Positions 46,949 through 56,231 are shown, counted from the stretch's first letter. The stretch is 64,000 nucleotides of DNA from Oceanococcus atlanticus (GCF_002088235.1 NZ_AQQV01000002.1:248001-312000), one strand, 5' to 3'. Program-made: numbers and translations. The notes: generated by a model not told the origin, from the sequence alone.

Positions 46949-47075
46949 CATCATCAAGAGCGGATGCTTCGGCGTCCCACCAACCTGCCGTCCCGGCAAG
47001 GTGGTGCTGCACACGTAGGATGTGGCCACTTCGGCAACCAATGGGATTCCTTCAGCAGCTCCGGATGTGGTTTTT
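46949..47075 (+). ncRNA. Candidate structured small RNA or leader (unassigned)
   Basis: The 487-base gap 46781-47267 holds no convincing gene. After the promoter the transcript can form a closing helix (CCGCATC at 46946-46952 with GATGTGG at 47019-47025). This encloses two abutting hairpins: GGATGC-TTCG-GCGTCC (46962-46977, UUCG tetraloop) and CACCA...TGGTG / TGCCG-TCC-CGGCA (46978-47006). The motif GGATGTGG occurs twice (47018-47025 and 47063-47070), the second directly before TTTTT, a possible terminator. Several GGA motifs recall CsrA/RsmA targets. I could not match it to a known riboswitch. Confidence 0.4.
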
Positions 47076-47095
47076 CACAACCATGGACGAGCCCA

Positions 47096-47278
47096 ATGCA
47101 AACCAATCAAGTCTGCGTCGCCAAAGTTGCGACCCACCCGCGTGACACATGTCAGCGCCCCGTCAAACAACCGCCGCCGCGCACGCTGGAGCAGCAGCTG
47201 CGCTCAGAAGGCCACCAGGTGAGCTGTCAGCGAGGACCAATCGGTACGACCGAATGGCTACTCAAACTCAGGGGTTAA
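47096..47278 (+). CDS. Possible 60-aa ORF downstream of the RNA candidate
   Basis: MQTNQVCVAKVATHPRDTCQ start, LLKLRG end, two or three Cys and many Arg/Pro. It has no clear ribosome binding site and overlaps the 3' end of the diguanylate cyclase gene by 11 bases. No family recognised; it may be chance. Listed because it follows the RNA candidate on the same strand. Confidence 0.2.
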   Translation: MQTNQVCVAKVATHPRDTCQRPVKQPPPRTLEQQLRSEGHQVSCQRGPIGTTEWLLKLRG

Positions 47279-48215
47279 GCGCAGCGGCATCGACAATCAC
47301 AACGCCGCGCCCCGATTTTTTCGCCTCGTACATGGCGCGGTCCGCCGTCGCCAGAACCTCGTCTACCGAACCTGAGGTTTGCGGGTAACGGGCTACACCA
47401 ACGCTGCCCCCACCGGCGTAAATACAGGTGCGGTCTTCAGCGAAAACCGGCTCGTGCAAGCGGGCATGAATGCGTTCGGCCATACCGGCAAGCTCAGCCT
47501 CGGAGGGCCCGGGTGTCAACAACACCAGGAATTCGTCACCACCCAGCCGAAACACCCGATCGCTGGTGCGTACGACTGACTGCAGGCCCTGCGCGATGCT
47601 TTTGAGCACCCGATCACCTGCGGCATGCCCAAAGTTGTCATTCACCGGCTTGAACTTGTTCAGATCGATGTTGAGCACGGCAAAGGAGCGCGGGGCCACG
47701 TCACCACCCGACAATGCCCGCAAACACTCCTCAAAGGCTGAACGATTGAGCAAACCGGTCAGCGCATCGGTCCGCGCCTGCGATTTCAGGAGGTTCAGCT
47801 GCTGATCCTCCTGCTGTTCGCGCAGTGCGTCTTCAAAAGCCGCTTCAATCACCCGCCGCAAGGCCTGTTCGTCAGCGTCTCGTTTGGAAAGGTAGTCTGT
47901 TGCGCCGCGCTTGATCGCTTTGACCGCCACCGCCTCATTGCCCCAGCCGGTCAACATGATGATCGGAACCAGGCGATAACGCGGTTCACGGCGCAACACT
48001 TGCAGCAATTCCATACCGCTGTCGCCGGGCAGGTTGAGATCAAGCAGGATGCAATCAAAGTGGGCATGTTCAAGCGAACTGAGAAAGGCCTCTGCATCAC
48101 TGAACACCTCGACCACAGCGCCGGGCATCGCGGTACTGAGCATATCGCTGAAGATCAGTTGATCACTCGCCGAGTCATCAACCAGCGCGATACGCGGAGA
48201 TTCATTCATGGTCAT
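47268..48215 (-). CDS. Response regulator diguanylate cyclase (REC-GGDEF)
   Basis: 315 aa, soluble. REC domain, residues ~8-130: acidic pocket VDDSASD, phospho-acceptor in CILLDLNLPGDSG, MLTGW, and Lys in YLSKRDAD. GGDEF domain, residues ~150-312: DALTGLLNRSAFEE, FAVLNIDLNKFKPVNDNFGH, active site FRLGGDEFLVLL intact, and an RxxD inhibitory site (RTSD) five residues before it. It should make cyclic di-GMP under control of phosphorylation. Divergent from the kinase operon 66 bases away, its probable signalling partners. Confidence 0.93.
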   Translation of the reverse strand: MTMNESPRIALVDDSASDQLIFSDMLSTAMPGAVVEVFSDAEAFLSSLEHAHFDCILLDLNLPGDSGMELLQVLRREPRYRLVPIIMLTGWGNEAVAVKAIKRGATDYLSKRDADEQALRRVIEAAFEDALREQQEDQQLNLLKSQARTDALTGLLNRSAFEECLRALSGGDVAPRSFAVLNIDLNKFKPVNDNFGHAAGDRVLKSIAQGLQSVVRTSDRVFRLGGDEFLVLLTPGPSEAELAGMAERIHARLHEPVFAEDRTCIYAGGGSVGVARYPQTSGSVDEVLATADRAMYEAKKSGRGVVIVDAAALNP

Positions 48216-48280
48216 GGGTTCGTAACCGCTTTATTGACGCGTATTGTACCTTTGTCATCCTGAAGAGCTTATTGGTTCAT

Positions 48281-49003
48281 ATGGGTTCACAACACATCGC
48301 AGCGCAGAAGCTGCAGGCGCTGGAGAAGGAACTGGAGTCCTTCGCCTATTCAGTCGCCCACGACTTGCATGCGCCGTTGCGCGCCATCCTGCATTTTTCC
48401 AAGATGCTCGAACGTCGCGCTCACGACAAGCTGGATACACGCGAGCAAGAATTGCTCCGTCAAATTCCCGAGCTGGCCGGTAAGGCGCAGGGCATGCTTG
48501 ATGCCCTGCTCGCCTATTCCCGCCTGGGACAGCCCGAACTGCACGTCGAGCCGCTGGATATGACCGAGCTGGCTCGATCCGCCGGCACGCGACTGCAGGA
48601 ACAGTTCCCGCAGGCCAATCTCGCCTTGGACATCGCCGCGCAGCTGCCGGCCGCCTCCGGCGACAAAGGCTTGATCACGCGCTTATTGGATGAACTGATG
48701 ACCAATGCGGTGCAGTTCAATGATCAGGACACGCGCAAGATTACGGTGAGCTTCGACCAGGACGAGGATGCCTATTGTGTTGATGACAACGGCATTGGCA
48801 TGTCGCCAAGCGGACTGGAACGGGCTGGCGCCGTGTTTTGTCGCCTGCACGCGCAGGGCGTCTACGGCGATGGCTTGGGTATGGGGCTAAGCATGGCCAG
48901 CAAAATTGCCAGATTGCATCATGGGCGCTTGTGGCTTCGGTCCATCCCCGACCAAGGCACCCGTGTTTACTTCCAGCTCGGAGCGCAGCATGAAACGCAA
49001 TAG
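48281..49003 (+). CDS. Soluble sensor histidine kinase without sensory domain
   Basis: 240 aa from the ATG at 48281; a TTG at 48272 is the alternative. It consists only of DHp and ATPase parts: H-box FAYSVAHDLHAPLRAILHFS, N-box LLDELMTNAVQFND, G1 CVDDNGIGMSPSG, G2 YGDGLGMGLSMASKIARLHH. The H-box belongs to the phytochrome-like kinase group. With no input domain or membrane segment it may take its signal from the partner kinase encoded next, or from a bound response regulator. It overlaps that gene by 14 bases. Confidence 0.9.
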   Translation: MGSQHIAAQKLQALEKELESFAYSVAHDLHAPLRAILHFSKMLERRAHDKLDTREQELLRQIPELAGKAQGMLDALLAYSRLGQPELHVEPLDMTELARSAGTRLQEQFPQANLALDIAAQLPAASGDKGLITRLLDELMTNAVQFNDQDTRKITVSFDQDEDAYCVDDNGIGMSPSGLERAGAVFCRLHAQGVYGDGLGMGLSMASKIARLHHGRLWLRSIPDQGTRVYFQLGAQHETQ

Positions 49004-50912
49004 CATTTCCTCACGCCTTGCGCTGGTCATGGTTCTGATTGTGACCCTGACTGCTGTGCTCGCATCCGCGCTGATTTTTTCTCGTTTGAACAGCGTGCTG
49101 ATCGATTCGACCTCGGGCGATCTGGAGCGTGAGGCCGAGATTCAGGCAACCAAGTTCATAAGCCGGATTGATGAGCTGACCCGCGACACGTTGCTGCTGG
49201 CCAACACCCCGCCGATACAAGGCATCATCCGGGCCAACGTGGCTGGCACAGACCCTACGGATGGCTCAACATTGGCGATGTGGCGGCAACGTCTTGAGGT
49301 CATATTCGAAGGTCTAATTCGCAACAAACCTGATTACCTGCAAGTCCGCTACATCGGCATCGACGATCAAGGCCGCGAACTTGTCCGGGTGGATCGTGAC
49401 CTCAACACGGCCGAAGTCCGCATAGTGGAAACCACTGCCCTGCAGCAAAAAGGCACAGAGCCGTACTTCATATCTGCCATCAACAAAGATTCCGGTCAGG
49501 TTGATCTGTCGCCGATCAACCTCAACCGCGAGCAAGGTGTGATCGAAAAACCCTATATGCCGGTGATCCGATCCTCCACACCGGTTGTCGATCAGACCAG
49601 CGGCGAGGTGTTCGGTATCGTGGTGATCAACCTGGCTGTTGAAAGTGCATTGCGCGAACTTACCACCGGCGTGGACACCAAACAGACCCACTATGTCGCG
49701 AACCAGGATGGCCACTATCTGGTGCACCCAAGACGCGAACGCGAATTCGAATTTGAGCATGGCGTTCAGGCGCAAGCTCAGTCGGACTTCCCGTTGCTCG
49801 AGACGCTGATGCATAACGGTGCCCATGTGGAATCACGCGTGGATACCGACAACCAGCAGGTCCTCAGTGCCCTCGCGGTCACATTCGGTCCGCAGGCATC
49901 AGCGCAAAAGCTCTATCACGTGGTTACCGACGGCTTCAATGACATCACGGTCGTCTCGCGCGACGTCGCGAAACAAGCCGCGTTGCTGATCATCGCGCTG
50001 GCTGGCATCGCCTTCGTGGTCGGTACGATCCTGGCGCGGCGCATCGTCAGTCCCATCGAGAAACTGGCCGAATCGGTGCGCAATCTGGATGTCGACAACA
50101 CGACGCTAAGCATTCCTTCGTCCCTGCCAGACGAAGCCGGCGAACTGGCCCGCGCGCTGGAGAACAGCCTGGATGCGGTGCGCCGGCGCAATGATCAACT
50201 GGTCGCGAAGAACAAGGAGCTGGAGCAGTTCGCCTACATCGCTTCGCACGACTTGCAAGAGCCGGTACGCACGATCACCAGCTTTTCCACCATGCTGCAC
50301 AGCCGCTACCTGGATCAATTTGATGAGCGCGGGCAAAAAAGCCTGAACTTCATTCTGGATTCCTGCCAGCGCATGCAATCGCTGATTCACGGGCTGCTTG
50401 AATACAGCCGGCTGGGCAAGAAAGCCGAACCTGAAGATGTCGATTTTGCTGCCATGATCAAGGGTGTCATCGACGACTTGCATGCCTCGATCGAAAGCAA
50501 GAACGCTTCGATCAGTGTCGGGTCGCTCCCCGAACTGCATGTTTTCGCCGTGGAAGTGCGTCTGCTTTTTCAGAACCTGCTCGGTAACGCGCTGAAGTTC
50601 ACGCGCCCCGACGTGACACCGGTTGTCGCCATTGAGGCCACCCGTCAGGGGCGCGCATGGCAGTTTTCAGTCACCGACAACGGGTTAGGCATCGCCCCTG
50701 AAGCGCGTGAGAAGGTGTTCATGATTTTTCAGCGTTTGCAGAATCGCAACGAATACGAAGGCACCGGTATCGGTCTGGCACACTGCCGCAAAATCGTCGA
50801 AATGCACGGCGGCAACATCTGGATTGAAGATGCGCCGGGTGGCGGCTCGCGTTTCATGTTCACGCTACAGGAAGTGTCGGCAAACCGGCCGACGGAGGCC
50901 AACAAAGGATGA
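48990..50912 (+). CDS. Membrane sensor histidine kinase with periplasmic Cache-like domain and HAMP
   Basis: 640 aa from the ATG at 48990 (GGAGCG upstream). Membrane segment 1 at residues ~9-30 (LALVMVLIVTLTAVLASALI); a ~300-residue periplasmic sensor with Cache-like features (YLQVRYIGIDDQGRELVRVD, PYFISAINKDSGQVDLSPIN); membrane segment 2 (AALLIIALAGIAFVVGTILA); HAMP (RRIVSPIEKLAESVRNLDVD). Then DHp FAYIASHDLQEPVRTITSFS and ATPase motifs LFQNLLGNALKFTRP, VTDNGLGIAPEA, GTGIGLAHCRKIVEMHGG. Operon with the preceding kinase and the following response regulator; ligand unknown. Confidence 0.93.
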   Translation: MKRNSISSRLALVMVLIVTLTAVLASALIFSRLNSVLIDSTSGDLEREAEIQATKFISRIDELTRDTLLLANTPPIQGIIRANVAGTDPTDGSTLAMWRQRLEVIFEGLIRNKPDYLQVRYIGIDDQGRELVRVDRDLNTAEVRIVETTALQQKGTEPYFISAINKDSGQVDLSPINLNREQGVIEKPYMPVIRSSTPVVDQTSGEVFGIVVINLAVESALRELTTGVDTKQTHYVANQDGHYLVHPRREREFEFEHGVQAQAQSDFPLLETLMHNGAHVESRVDTDNQQVLSALAVTFGPQASAQKLYHVVTDGFNDITVVSRDVAKQAALLIIALAGIAFVVGTILARRIVSPIEKLAESVRNLDVDNTTLSIPSSLPDEAGELARALENSLDAVRRRNDQLVAKNKELEQFAYIASHDLQEPVRTITSFSTMLHSRYLDQFDERGQKSLNFILDSCQRMQSLIHGLLEYSRLGKKAEPEDVDFAAMIKGVIDDLHASIESKNASISVGSLPELHVFAVEVRLLFQNLLGNALKFTRPDVTPVVAIEATRQGRAWQFSVTDNGLGIAPEAREKVFMIFQRLQNRNEYEGTGIGLAHCRKIVEMHGGNIWIEDAPGGGSRFMFTLQEVSANRPTEANKG

Positions 50913-51325
50913 AAAGATTGAAGCGCGTATTGCTGATTGACGACTACGAAGCCGACAATTTCATGCACGAAATGCTGTTTGAAGAGATGGGCTGCGCCGA
51001 CGAGATTGTCGTCAAGCTGAATGGACGTGAAGCGCTGGACTATCTGACCACGCCTCAGCAGGGCCAGCTGCCCAGGCCGGATCTGATCTGCCTGGACATC
51101 AATATGCCGGTGATGAACGGCTGGGAGTTCCTCGCCGCCTACGAGGCCCTGGATGAGGACATGCGTGGCGGTGTCGTGCTCATGATGCTGACAACATCGC
51201 TCAACCCGGACGACAAATCGCTGGCCGATTCAAACGAAGCGATCTCCGATTTCGTGTCCAAACCGCTGACGCGCGAAGCGCTCGGTGAATTGCTGAGCAA
51301 GCATTTTCCTGATCTTGAGGTGTGA
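50909..51325 (+). CDS. Single-domain response regulator
   Basis: 138 aa REC-only protein. Acidic pocket LLIDDYEADN, phospho-acceptor in ICLDINMPVMNGWEF, Thr/Ser region MLTTSLN, Lys in FVSKPLT. The pattern resembles Rcp1-type regulators that pair with phytochrome-like kinases. The start overlaps the membrane kinase stop by four bases, so it is probably that kinase's receiver or a phosphate shuttle to the REC-GGDEF protein. Confidence 0.93.
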   Translation: MKRLKRVLLIDDYEADNFMHEMLFEEMGCADEIVVKLNGREALDYLTTPQQGQLPRPDLICLDINMPVMNGWEFLAAYEALDEDMRGGVVLMMLTTSLNPDDKSLADSNEAISDFVSKPLTREALGELLSKHFPDLEV

Positions 51326-51338
51326 GACATCCGCGACA

Positions 51339-51368
51339 CGGCGGTGCGCACTTGCATGCGCACCGCCG
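51339..51368. terminator. Hairpin between convergent response regulator and cusA genes
   Basis: Perfect 12-base inverted repeat CGGCGGTGCGCA / TGCGCACCGCCG with a six-base loop, 14 bases past the response regulator stop. No T tract on either side, so termination may need Rho or the hairpin may only protect 3' ends. Confidence 0.55.
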
Positions 51369-51378
51369 CTGTTCGCGC

Positions 51379-54300
51379 TCACTCGCGCCGCGCCCCACGC
51401 GTGACCCACAGCAAATAAACGCAGGGCATCACCAGCAGACTCAGCAACAGCGCGCTGATGGCCCCGCCGAACAATGGCGCAGCGATGCGGTGCATGATCT
51501 CCGAGCCGGTTCCGCTGCTCAGCATCACCGGCAGTAGCCCGAAAATCAGCGTGGCGGTGGTCATCACCACCGGACGCAGGCGCAGACGGGCACCGTCCGC
51601 AACCGCTTGACGCCAGTCTTCAAGCGTGGGCGCGTGGCCACGTTCACGGCTGTCGTCGATCAGCCGCGCGCGGGCCATGTTCAGGTACACCAGCATCACC
51701 ACACCGATCTCCACCGCAACGCCGGCCAGCGCTATGAACCCGACCCCAACGGCCACCGACAGGGGATAGCCCAGCGCAAACAGCAACCACACCCCACCGA
51801 TCAGTGCCAGCGGTACGGTACCGAGGATGATCGCGACCTGGGCGAAGCTGCGAAACGCCAGGAACAACAGCAAGGTGATCACCGCCAGGGTCGCCGGCAC
51901 CACCAGCGCAAGCTTCTGCTTGGCCCGTTGCATGTACTCGTATTGCCCCGACCAGCTCAGTGCATAACCCGGCGGCAGCTTGAGCTCACGCTCGACCAAG
52001 GCCTGAGCTTCGCGCACGTAGGAGCCCACATCACGGCCCTGGATGTCGACAAAAACCCAGCCTGACAGACGGGCATTCTCGCTCTTGATCATCGGCGGGC
52101 CATCCTCCACCCGCACCTCGGCCACATCACCCAGCGCGACCTGTGCCCCGCCCGGCGTCACGATCGGCAAGGCGTCTATTGCCTGCACCGAATCGCGCAG
52201 GCTCTGCGGGTAACGCAGATTCACCGGATAGCGCTCCAGACCTTCCACCGTCTGCGTCACATTCATGCCACCGATCGCGCTACGCACCACGGCTTGCACA
52301 TCATCGATATTGAGGCCCAGACGACCAGCCCGCTGGCGATCGATATCCACCGTGATGTAGCGCCCGCCAGCAACGCGTTCGGCGTACACGCTGGCAGTGC
52401 CCGGCAACTGCGGCAGCAGGGCCTCCAACGAACGGCCAATAGCCTGAATCTGGGCCAGGTCGGATCCACCGATCTTGATACCGACCGGCGTTTTGATACC
52501 GGTCGCGAGCATGTCGATGCGGGTCTTGATCGGCATCACCCAGGCGTTGGTCACCCCCGGCAACTGAACCCGCTGTTTGATCTCCTCACGGATGTCCTGC
52601 AGGGTCATGCCTTCGCGCCATTCACTCTGCGGTTTGAAGGTGATGGTGGTCTCGATCATGGTCAGCGGCGCCGGATCCGTGGCGGTCTCGGCACGCCCGA
52701 TTTTGCCGAACACGGTATCCACCTCCGGCACCGATTTGATCAACTTGTCGGTCTGCTGCAGCACCTGGCGGGCCTTGCCAATCGAGATGCCAGGGCGGGT
52801 GGTGGGCATGTACATCCAGTCACCCTCATCCAGCGGTGGCATGAACTCCGAACCCAGCCGGGTGGCCGGGTACAGCGTGGCCAGCACGGCCAGCGCCCCG
52901 CCGCCAACCACCAGCCATGGCGCCCGCAGCAACGTCCGAATCACCGGGGTGTAGAGCCTCATCAGGATGCGGTTGATCGGGTTGTCCTGTTCCGCGCGTA
53001 TGCGTCCGCGCACGAAATAACCCATGAGCACCGGCACCAAGGTGATGGCCAAGCCTGCCGAGACTGCCATGGCATAGGTTTTGGTGTAGGCCAGCGGTGT
53101 GAAAAGACGCCCCTCCTGCGCTTCCAACGTGAACACCGGAAGAAAGCTCAGGGTGATGATGAGCAGGGAAAAGAACAGCGGCGGCCCAACCTCGCTGGAG
53201 GCCTCGACCACGCGCTGCCAGTGCGTGCGCGCATCGTCTTTTCGCTCCATGTGCTTGTGCAGGTTCTCGATCATCACGATGGCCGCATCGACCATCGCAC
53301 CAATGGCAATGGCAATGCCGCCCAGCGACATAATGTTGGCGTTGAGCCCCTGCCAGCGCATGATCAGAAACGCGACCAGAATGCCCACCGGCAGGCTGAC
53401 AATGGCGACCAGGGCCGAACGCAGGTGGAACAGGAACACCGCGCAGACCAGGGCCACCACCAGAAATTCTTCCAGCAAGGTGCGATACAGATTGTCGACC
53501 GCCCGCCCGATCAGCTCGGAGCGGTCATACACCGGCACCACTTGCACCCCGTCAGGCAGGCTCGAACTGAGCTGTTCAAGCTTGTGCTTGACCCGCTCGA
53601 TGGTGGCCTGCGCGTTGCCGCCGTAACGCATCACGATGATTCCGCCAACCACCTCACCCTGACCGTTGAGCTCGGCGATACCACGCCTGAGCTGAGGCCC
53701 GATCTGGATCTCGGCCACATCGGCCAGACTCACCACCACGCCATCGGCCGTGCTGCGCAGCGGTATCGCTTTGAGATCGTCAACACCGCGCAGATAGCCG
53801 GTGGCGCGCACCATGTATTCGGCCTCCGCCATTTCCACCACGGCGCCGCCGGCCTCCTGATTGGCAGACTGAATGGCTTTGCGCACCTGTGCCAGAGGCA
53901 TGTTCAGCGCACGCAGGCGATCGGGGTCCACCACCACCTGATACTGCCGCACCATACCGCCCACGGTGGCCACTTCAGCCACCCCTTCAACCGTCTGCAG
54001 TTCGTACTTCAGAAACCAGTTCTGCAAGGAAGTCAGCTGCGACAGATCATGCTGCCCGCTGCGGTCAACCAGGGCGTACTCGTAAACCCAGCCCACCCCG
54101 GTGGCATCCGGGCCCAACGCGGGGCGCGCCGCATCCGGCAGATTGGGCGCCACCTGGGACAGCGATTCCAGCACCCGTGAGCGCGCCCAGTAGGGATCCG
54201 TGCCGTCCTCGAACAGGATGTACACGTAGGAATCCCCGAAGAACGAATAGCCCCGCACCGACGCGGCCCCGGGCACCGCCAGCATGGCCGTGGACAAGGG

Positions 54301-54501
54301 ATAGGTGACCTGCTCCTCGACCACCCGCGGTGCCTGCCCGGCAAACGGAGTACGAATGATGACCTGCACATCGGACAGATCCGGAATGGCATCCACTGCC
54401 GTGTCCTTGAGCGCCAGCAGCCCGGCCGCAACCAGAAACAGGGTGGCCAGCAACACCAGCGGCCGGTTGTGCACCGACCAGTCGATGATGCGCGCAATCA
54501 T
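51379..54501 (-). CDS. cusA: Copper/silver efflux RND pump, CusA/CzcA family
   Basis: Inner membrane proton-driven pump of the heavy-metal RND class. 1040 aa (E. coli CusA 1047), two repeats of one plus five membrane helices. N-terminus MIARIIDWSVHNRPLVLLAT and AVDAIPDLSDVQVIIRT are typical of CusA. The HAE-RND motif GAMVDAAIVMIENLHKHMER is present. Membership of the monovalent Cu/Ag rather than Zn/Co/Cd branch rests on this similarity and on the CusF-like domains in the adjacent adaptor. The start overlaps the cusB stop. Confidence 0.94.
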   Translation of the reverse strand: MIARIIDWSVHNRPLVLLATLFLVAAGLLALKDTAVDAIPDLSDVQVIIRTPFAGQAPRVVEEQVTYPLSTAMLAVPGAASVRGYSFFGDSYVYILFEDGTDPYWARSRVLESLSQVAPNLPDAARPALGPDATGVGWVYEYALVDRSGQHDLSQLTSLQNWFLKYELQTVEGVAEVATVGGMVRQYQVVVDPDRLRALNMPLAQVRKAIQSANQEAGGAVVEMAEAEYMVRATGYLRGVDDLKAIPLRSTADGVVVSLADVAEIQIGPQLRRGIAELNGQGEVVGGIIVMRYGGNAQATIERVKHKLEQLSSSLPDGVQVVPVYDRSELIGRAVDNLYRTLLEEFLVVALVCAVFLFHLRSALVAIVSLPVGILVAFLIMRWQGLNANIMSLGGIAIAIGAMVDAAIVMIENLHKHMERKDDARTHWQRVVEASSEVGPPLFFSLLIITLSFLPVFTLEAQEGRLFTPLAYTKTYAMAVSAGLAITLVPVLMGYFVRGRIRAEQDNPINRILMRLYTPVIRTLLRAPWLVVGGGALAVLATLYPATRLGSEFMPPLDEGDWMYMPTTRPGISIGKARQVLQQTDKLIKSVPEVDTVFGKIGRAETATDPAPLTMIETTITFKPQSEWREGMTLQDIREEIKQRVQLPGVTNAWVMPIKTRIDMLATGIKTPVGIKIGGSDLAQIQAIGRSLEALLPQLPGTASVYAERVAGGRYITVDIDRQRAGRLGLNIDDVQAVVRSAIGGMNVTQTVEGLERYPVNLRYPQSLRDSVQAIDALPIVTPGGAQVALGDVAEVRVEDGPPMIKSENARLSGWVFVDIQGRDVGSYVREAQALVERELKLPPGYALSWSGQYEYMQRAKQKLALVVPATLAVITLLLFLAFRSFAQVAIILGTVPLALIGGVWLLFALGYPLSVAVGVGFIALAGVAVEIGVVMLVYLNMARARLIDDSRERGHAPTLEDWRQAVADGARLRLRPVVMTTATLIFGLLPVMLSSGTGSEIMHRIAAPLFGGAISALLLSLLVMPCVYLLWVTRGARRE

Positions 54502-56231
54502 GGCGCCAGCTCCAGATGGTCGATCTGCATGGTCTCGGGGTCGATGCTGAAGCGCACCTCATCGCCCGGCTCAAGGTCCGCAATGGGCAGCGCCGGAGCC
54601 CAGACGAAGGGCATGGTCATGGCCGCCATACCGACCGATTCAATCGCCTCATGCTGCAGCGTCACACGCCGCCGCTGCGGCTCGATGGACACCACCCGGC
54701 CACGGGTCAGCTCGCCCCGCTCAACGGACGCCGCATTGCCATGCATGGCCGCGTGATCATGTCCGGCATGGGGCTGGTCCGCCAACGCGTCCAGCTGCAC
54801 CACCTCAAAACGCCCGGGGCCGGGCTGGCGCACCACCACCTCAACCCGGTCACCCGGCTCAAAACCGTCGGCATCAACCGCCAGCTCGAACGGCATGGTC
54901 ATGCCCGGCATCGACAGCCCTTGCTCACCCATCGGCTGGATCGCCTCGTGGCGCAGGGTGATGCTGCGCGCCGCGGCATCCAGCGCGCTGATCACCGCGC
55001 GCGTACGCCCCTGCGGATGGGCCGCTTTCAAGCGCAAGGCCTCGGCATCCAGATTGGCCTCCGAGTCGATCAGGAACTGCCCCGACACCACCACTTCATC
55101 GCCCGCCTGCAGACCGTCGAGCACATGCACGCGATCACCGGCCTGCACGCCGGTGCGGACCGGCACAACATCGAAGCCGCCGGCCTCGATACGCCGCACG
55201 ACGCGTTGCCCCTGGCCGCTGCGGATCACCGCTGCGGCCGGCACGCTGAGCACATCGGCCAGTGGCTCGGCATGGATGGTCGCACGGGCAAACATGTTGG
55301 GCCGTAATGCGCCATCGCTGTTGTCAAAAACCAGCCGCACACGCAGCGTGCGTGTGAGCGCATCGAGACTCGGGTAAACATGCTCGACCCGCCCCTGCCA
55401 GCGCCGCCCCGGCCACGCATCAAACTGCGCGCTGGCTTCAAGCCCCGGGCGCAAATGGGCGGCATCACGTTCCATCACGTCCACCAGCACCCACACCGTG
55501 TTGAGGCTGGCCAGCGTCATCATGTGAGTCCCGGGCGAGACAAACTGTCCGTCACGCACCCCCAGCATGGACACCACCGCATCACTTTGCGCACGGCGCA
55601 GCAGATGCTTGTCCGGGGTACCGCGACGCTCAAGTGCGGCAATCTGCTCGCGGCTGTAACCCAAGGCCAGCAGACGCTCGGCGGCCGCCGCGACCAACGC
55701 CGGACGTTGTGATCGACCGGCGCTCAGATATTCCTGCTCCGCGGCCACCAGCTTAGGCGAAAACAGGGCGTACAGCGCCTGATCGTGCTCAACCCGTGCG
55801 CCTTCACTTTCCACAGCCAGATTTTCCAGCCAGCCCTCGGCCCGGGCGTGAATCATCTGAAAACTGTTTTCGTCGTAACTCACAACGCCGACAGCCGCGA
55901 TATCACGCGGCAGCGCGCCGCGCTCGACCACACCCGTTCGCAGGCCAAGATTGTTGACCACATGGGCATCGATGCGGACATCCACACCACCGCCAGAGCC
56001 GCCCTCGGCGCACACCGGGACCAGATCCATGCCCATGGGAGACTTGCCCGGGGCCTTGCGCTGATAACTCGGATCCATCGGCGCAGCCCAGTGCACAGGC
56101 TGCGTCCCGCCAGCACACGGCCCGTCGCCCTCAGCTGCCGCCGAGTTCTGCGGCGCAGCGCCGAACCACAAACCCGCACCTGCGCCCACCAACAACAAGA
56201 CCAAAGCGGCCATCACATGACGCAAACTCAT
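54498..56231 (-). CDS. cusB: CusB-type periplasmic adaptor fused to two CusF-like domains
   Basis: 577 aa, longer than E. coli CusB (407). N-terminal membrane anchor (MAALVLLLVGAGAGLWFGAA), then a heavy-metal-binding segment MDPSYQRKAPGKSPMGMDLV, and the adaptor body (VVERGALPRDIAAVGVVSYD, then a helical hairpin, lipoyl and barrel parts). The C-terminal ~170 residues hold two CusF-like beta-barrels in tandem: LRHEAIQPMGEQGLSMPGMT and LQHEAIESVGMAAMTMPF, each with the HEAI...MTMPF pattern. They are joined by a His/Met linker (PHAGHDHAAMHGN). The chaperone CusF is thus built into the adaptor, in duplicate. Confidence 0.93.
   Translation of the reverse strand: MSLRHVMAALVLLLVGAGAGLWFGAAPQNSAAAEGDGPCAGGTQPVHWAAPMDPSYQRKAPGKSPMGMDLVPVCAEGGSGGGVDVRIDAHVVNNLGLRTGVVERGALPRDIAAVGVVSYDENSFQMIHARAEGWLENLAVESEGARVEHDQALYALFSPKLVAAEQEYLSAGRSQRPALVAAAAERLLALGYSREQIAALERRGTPDKHLLRRAQSDAVVSMLGVRDGQFVSPGTHMMTLASLNTVWVLVDVMERDAAHLRPGLEASAQFDAWPGRRWQGRVEHVYPSLDALTRTLRVRLVFDNSDGALRPNMFARATIHAEPLADVLSVPAAAVIRSGQGQRVVRRIEAGGFDVVPVRTGVQAGDRVHVLDGLQAGDEVVVSGQFLIDSEANLDAEALRLKAAHPQGRTRAVISALDAAARSITLRHEAIQPMGEQGLSMPGMTMPFELAVDADGFEPGDRVEVVVRQPGPGRFEVVQLDALADQPHAGHDHAAMHGNAASVERGELTRGRVVSIEPQRRRVTLQHEAIESVGMAAMTMPFVWAPALPIADLEPGDEVRFSIDPETMQIDHLELAP

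Noticed and set aside
46949-47025. SAM riboswitch (ATCAAGAG and GGCAA strings resemble S-box pieces)
   Set aside because: The kink-turn, pseudoknot strand and the GGTGCTAA core are not in the right order, and no methionine gene follows. Kept only as an unassigned structured RNA.
52294-54180. 628-codon open frame on the plus strand
   Set aside because: Antisense to cusA; composition rich in His, Arg and Gln with no protein-like motifs.
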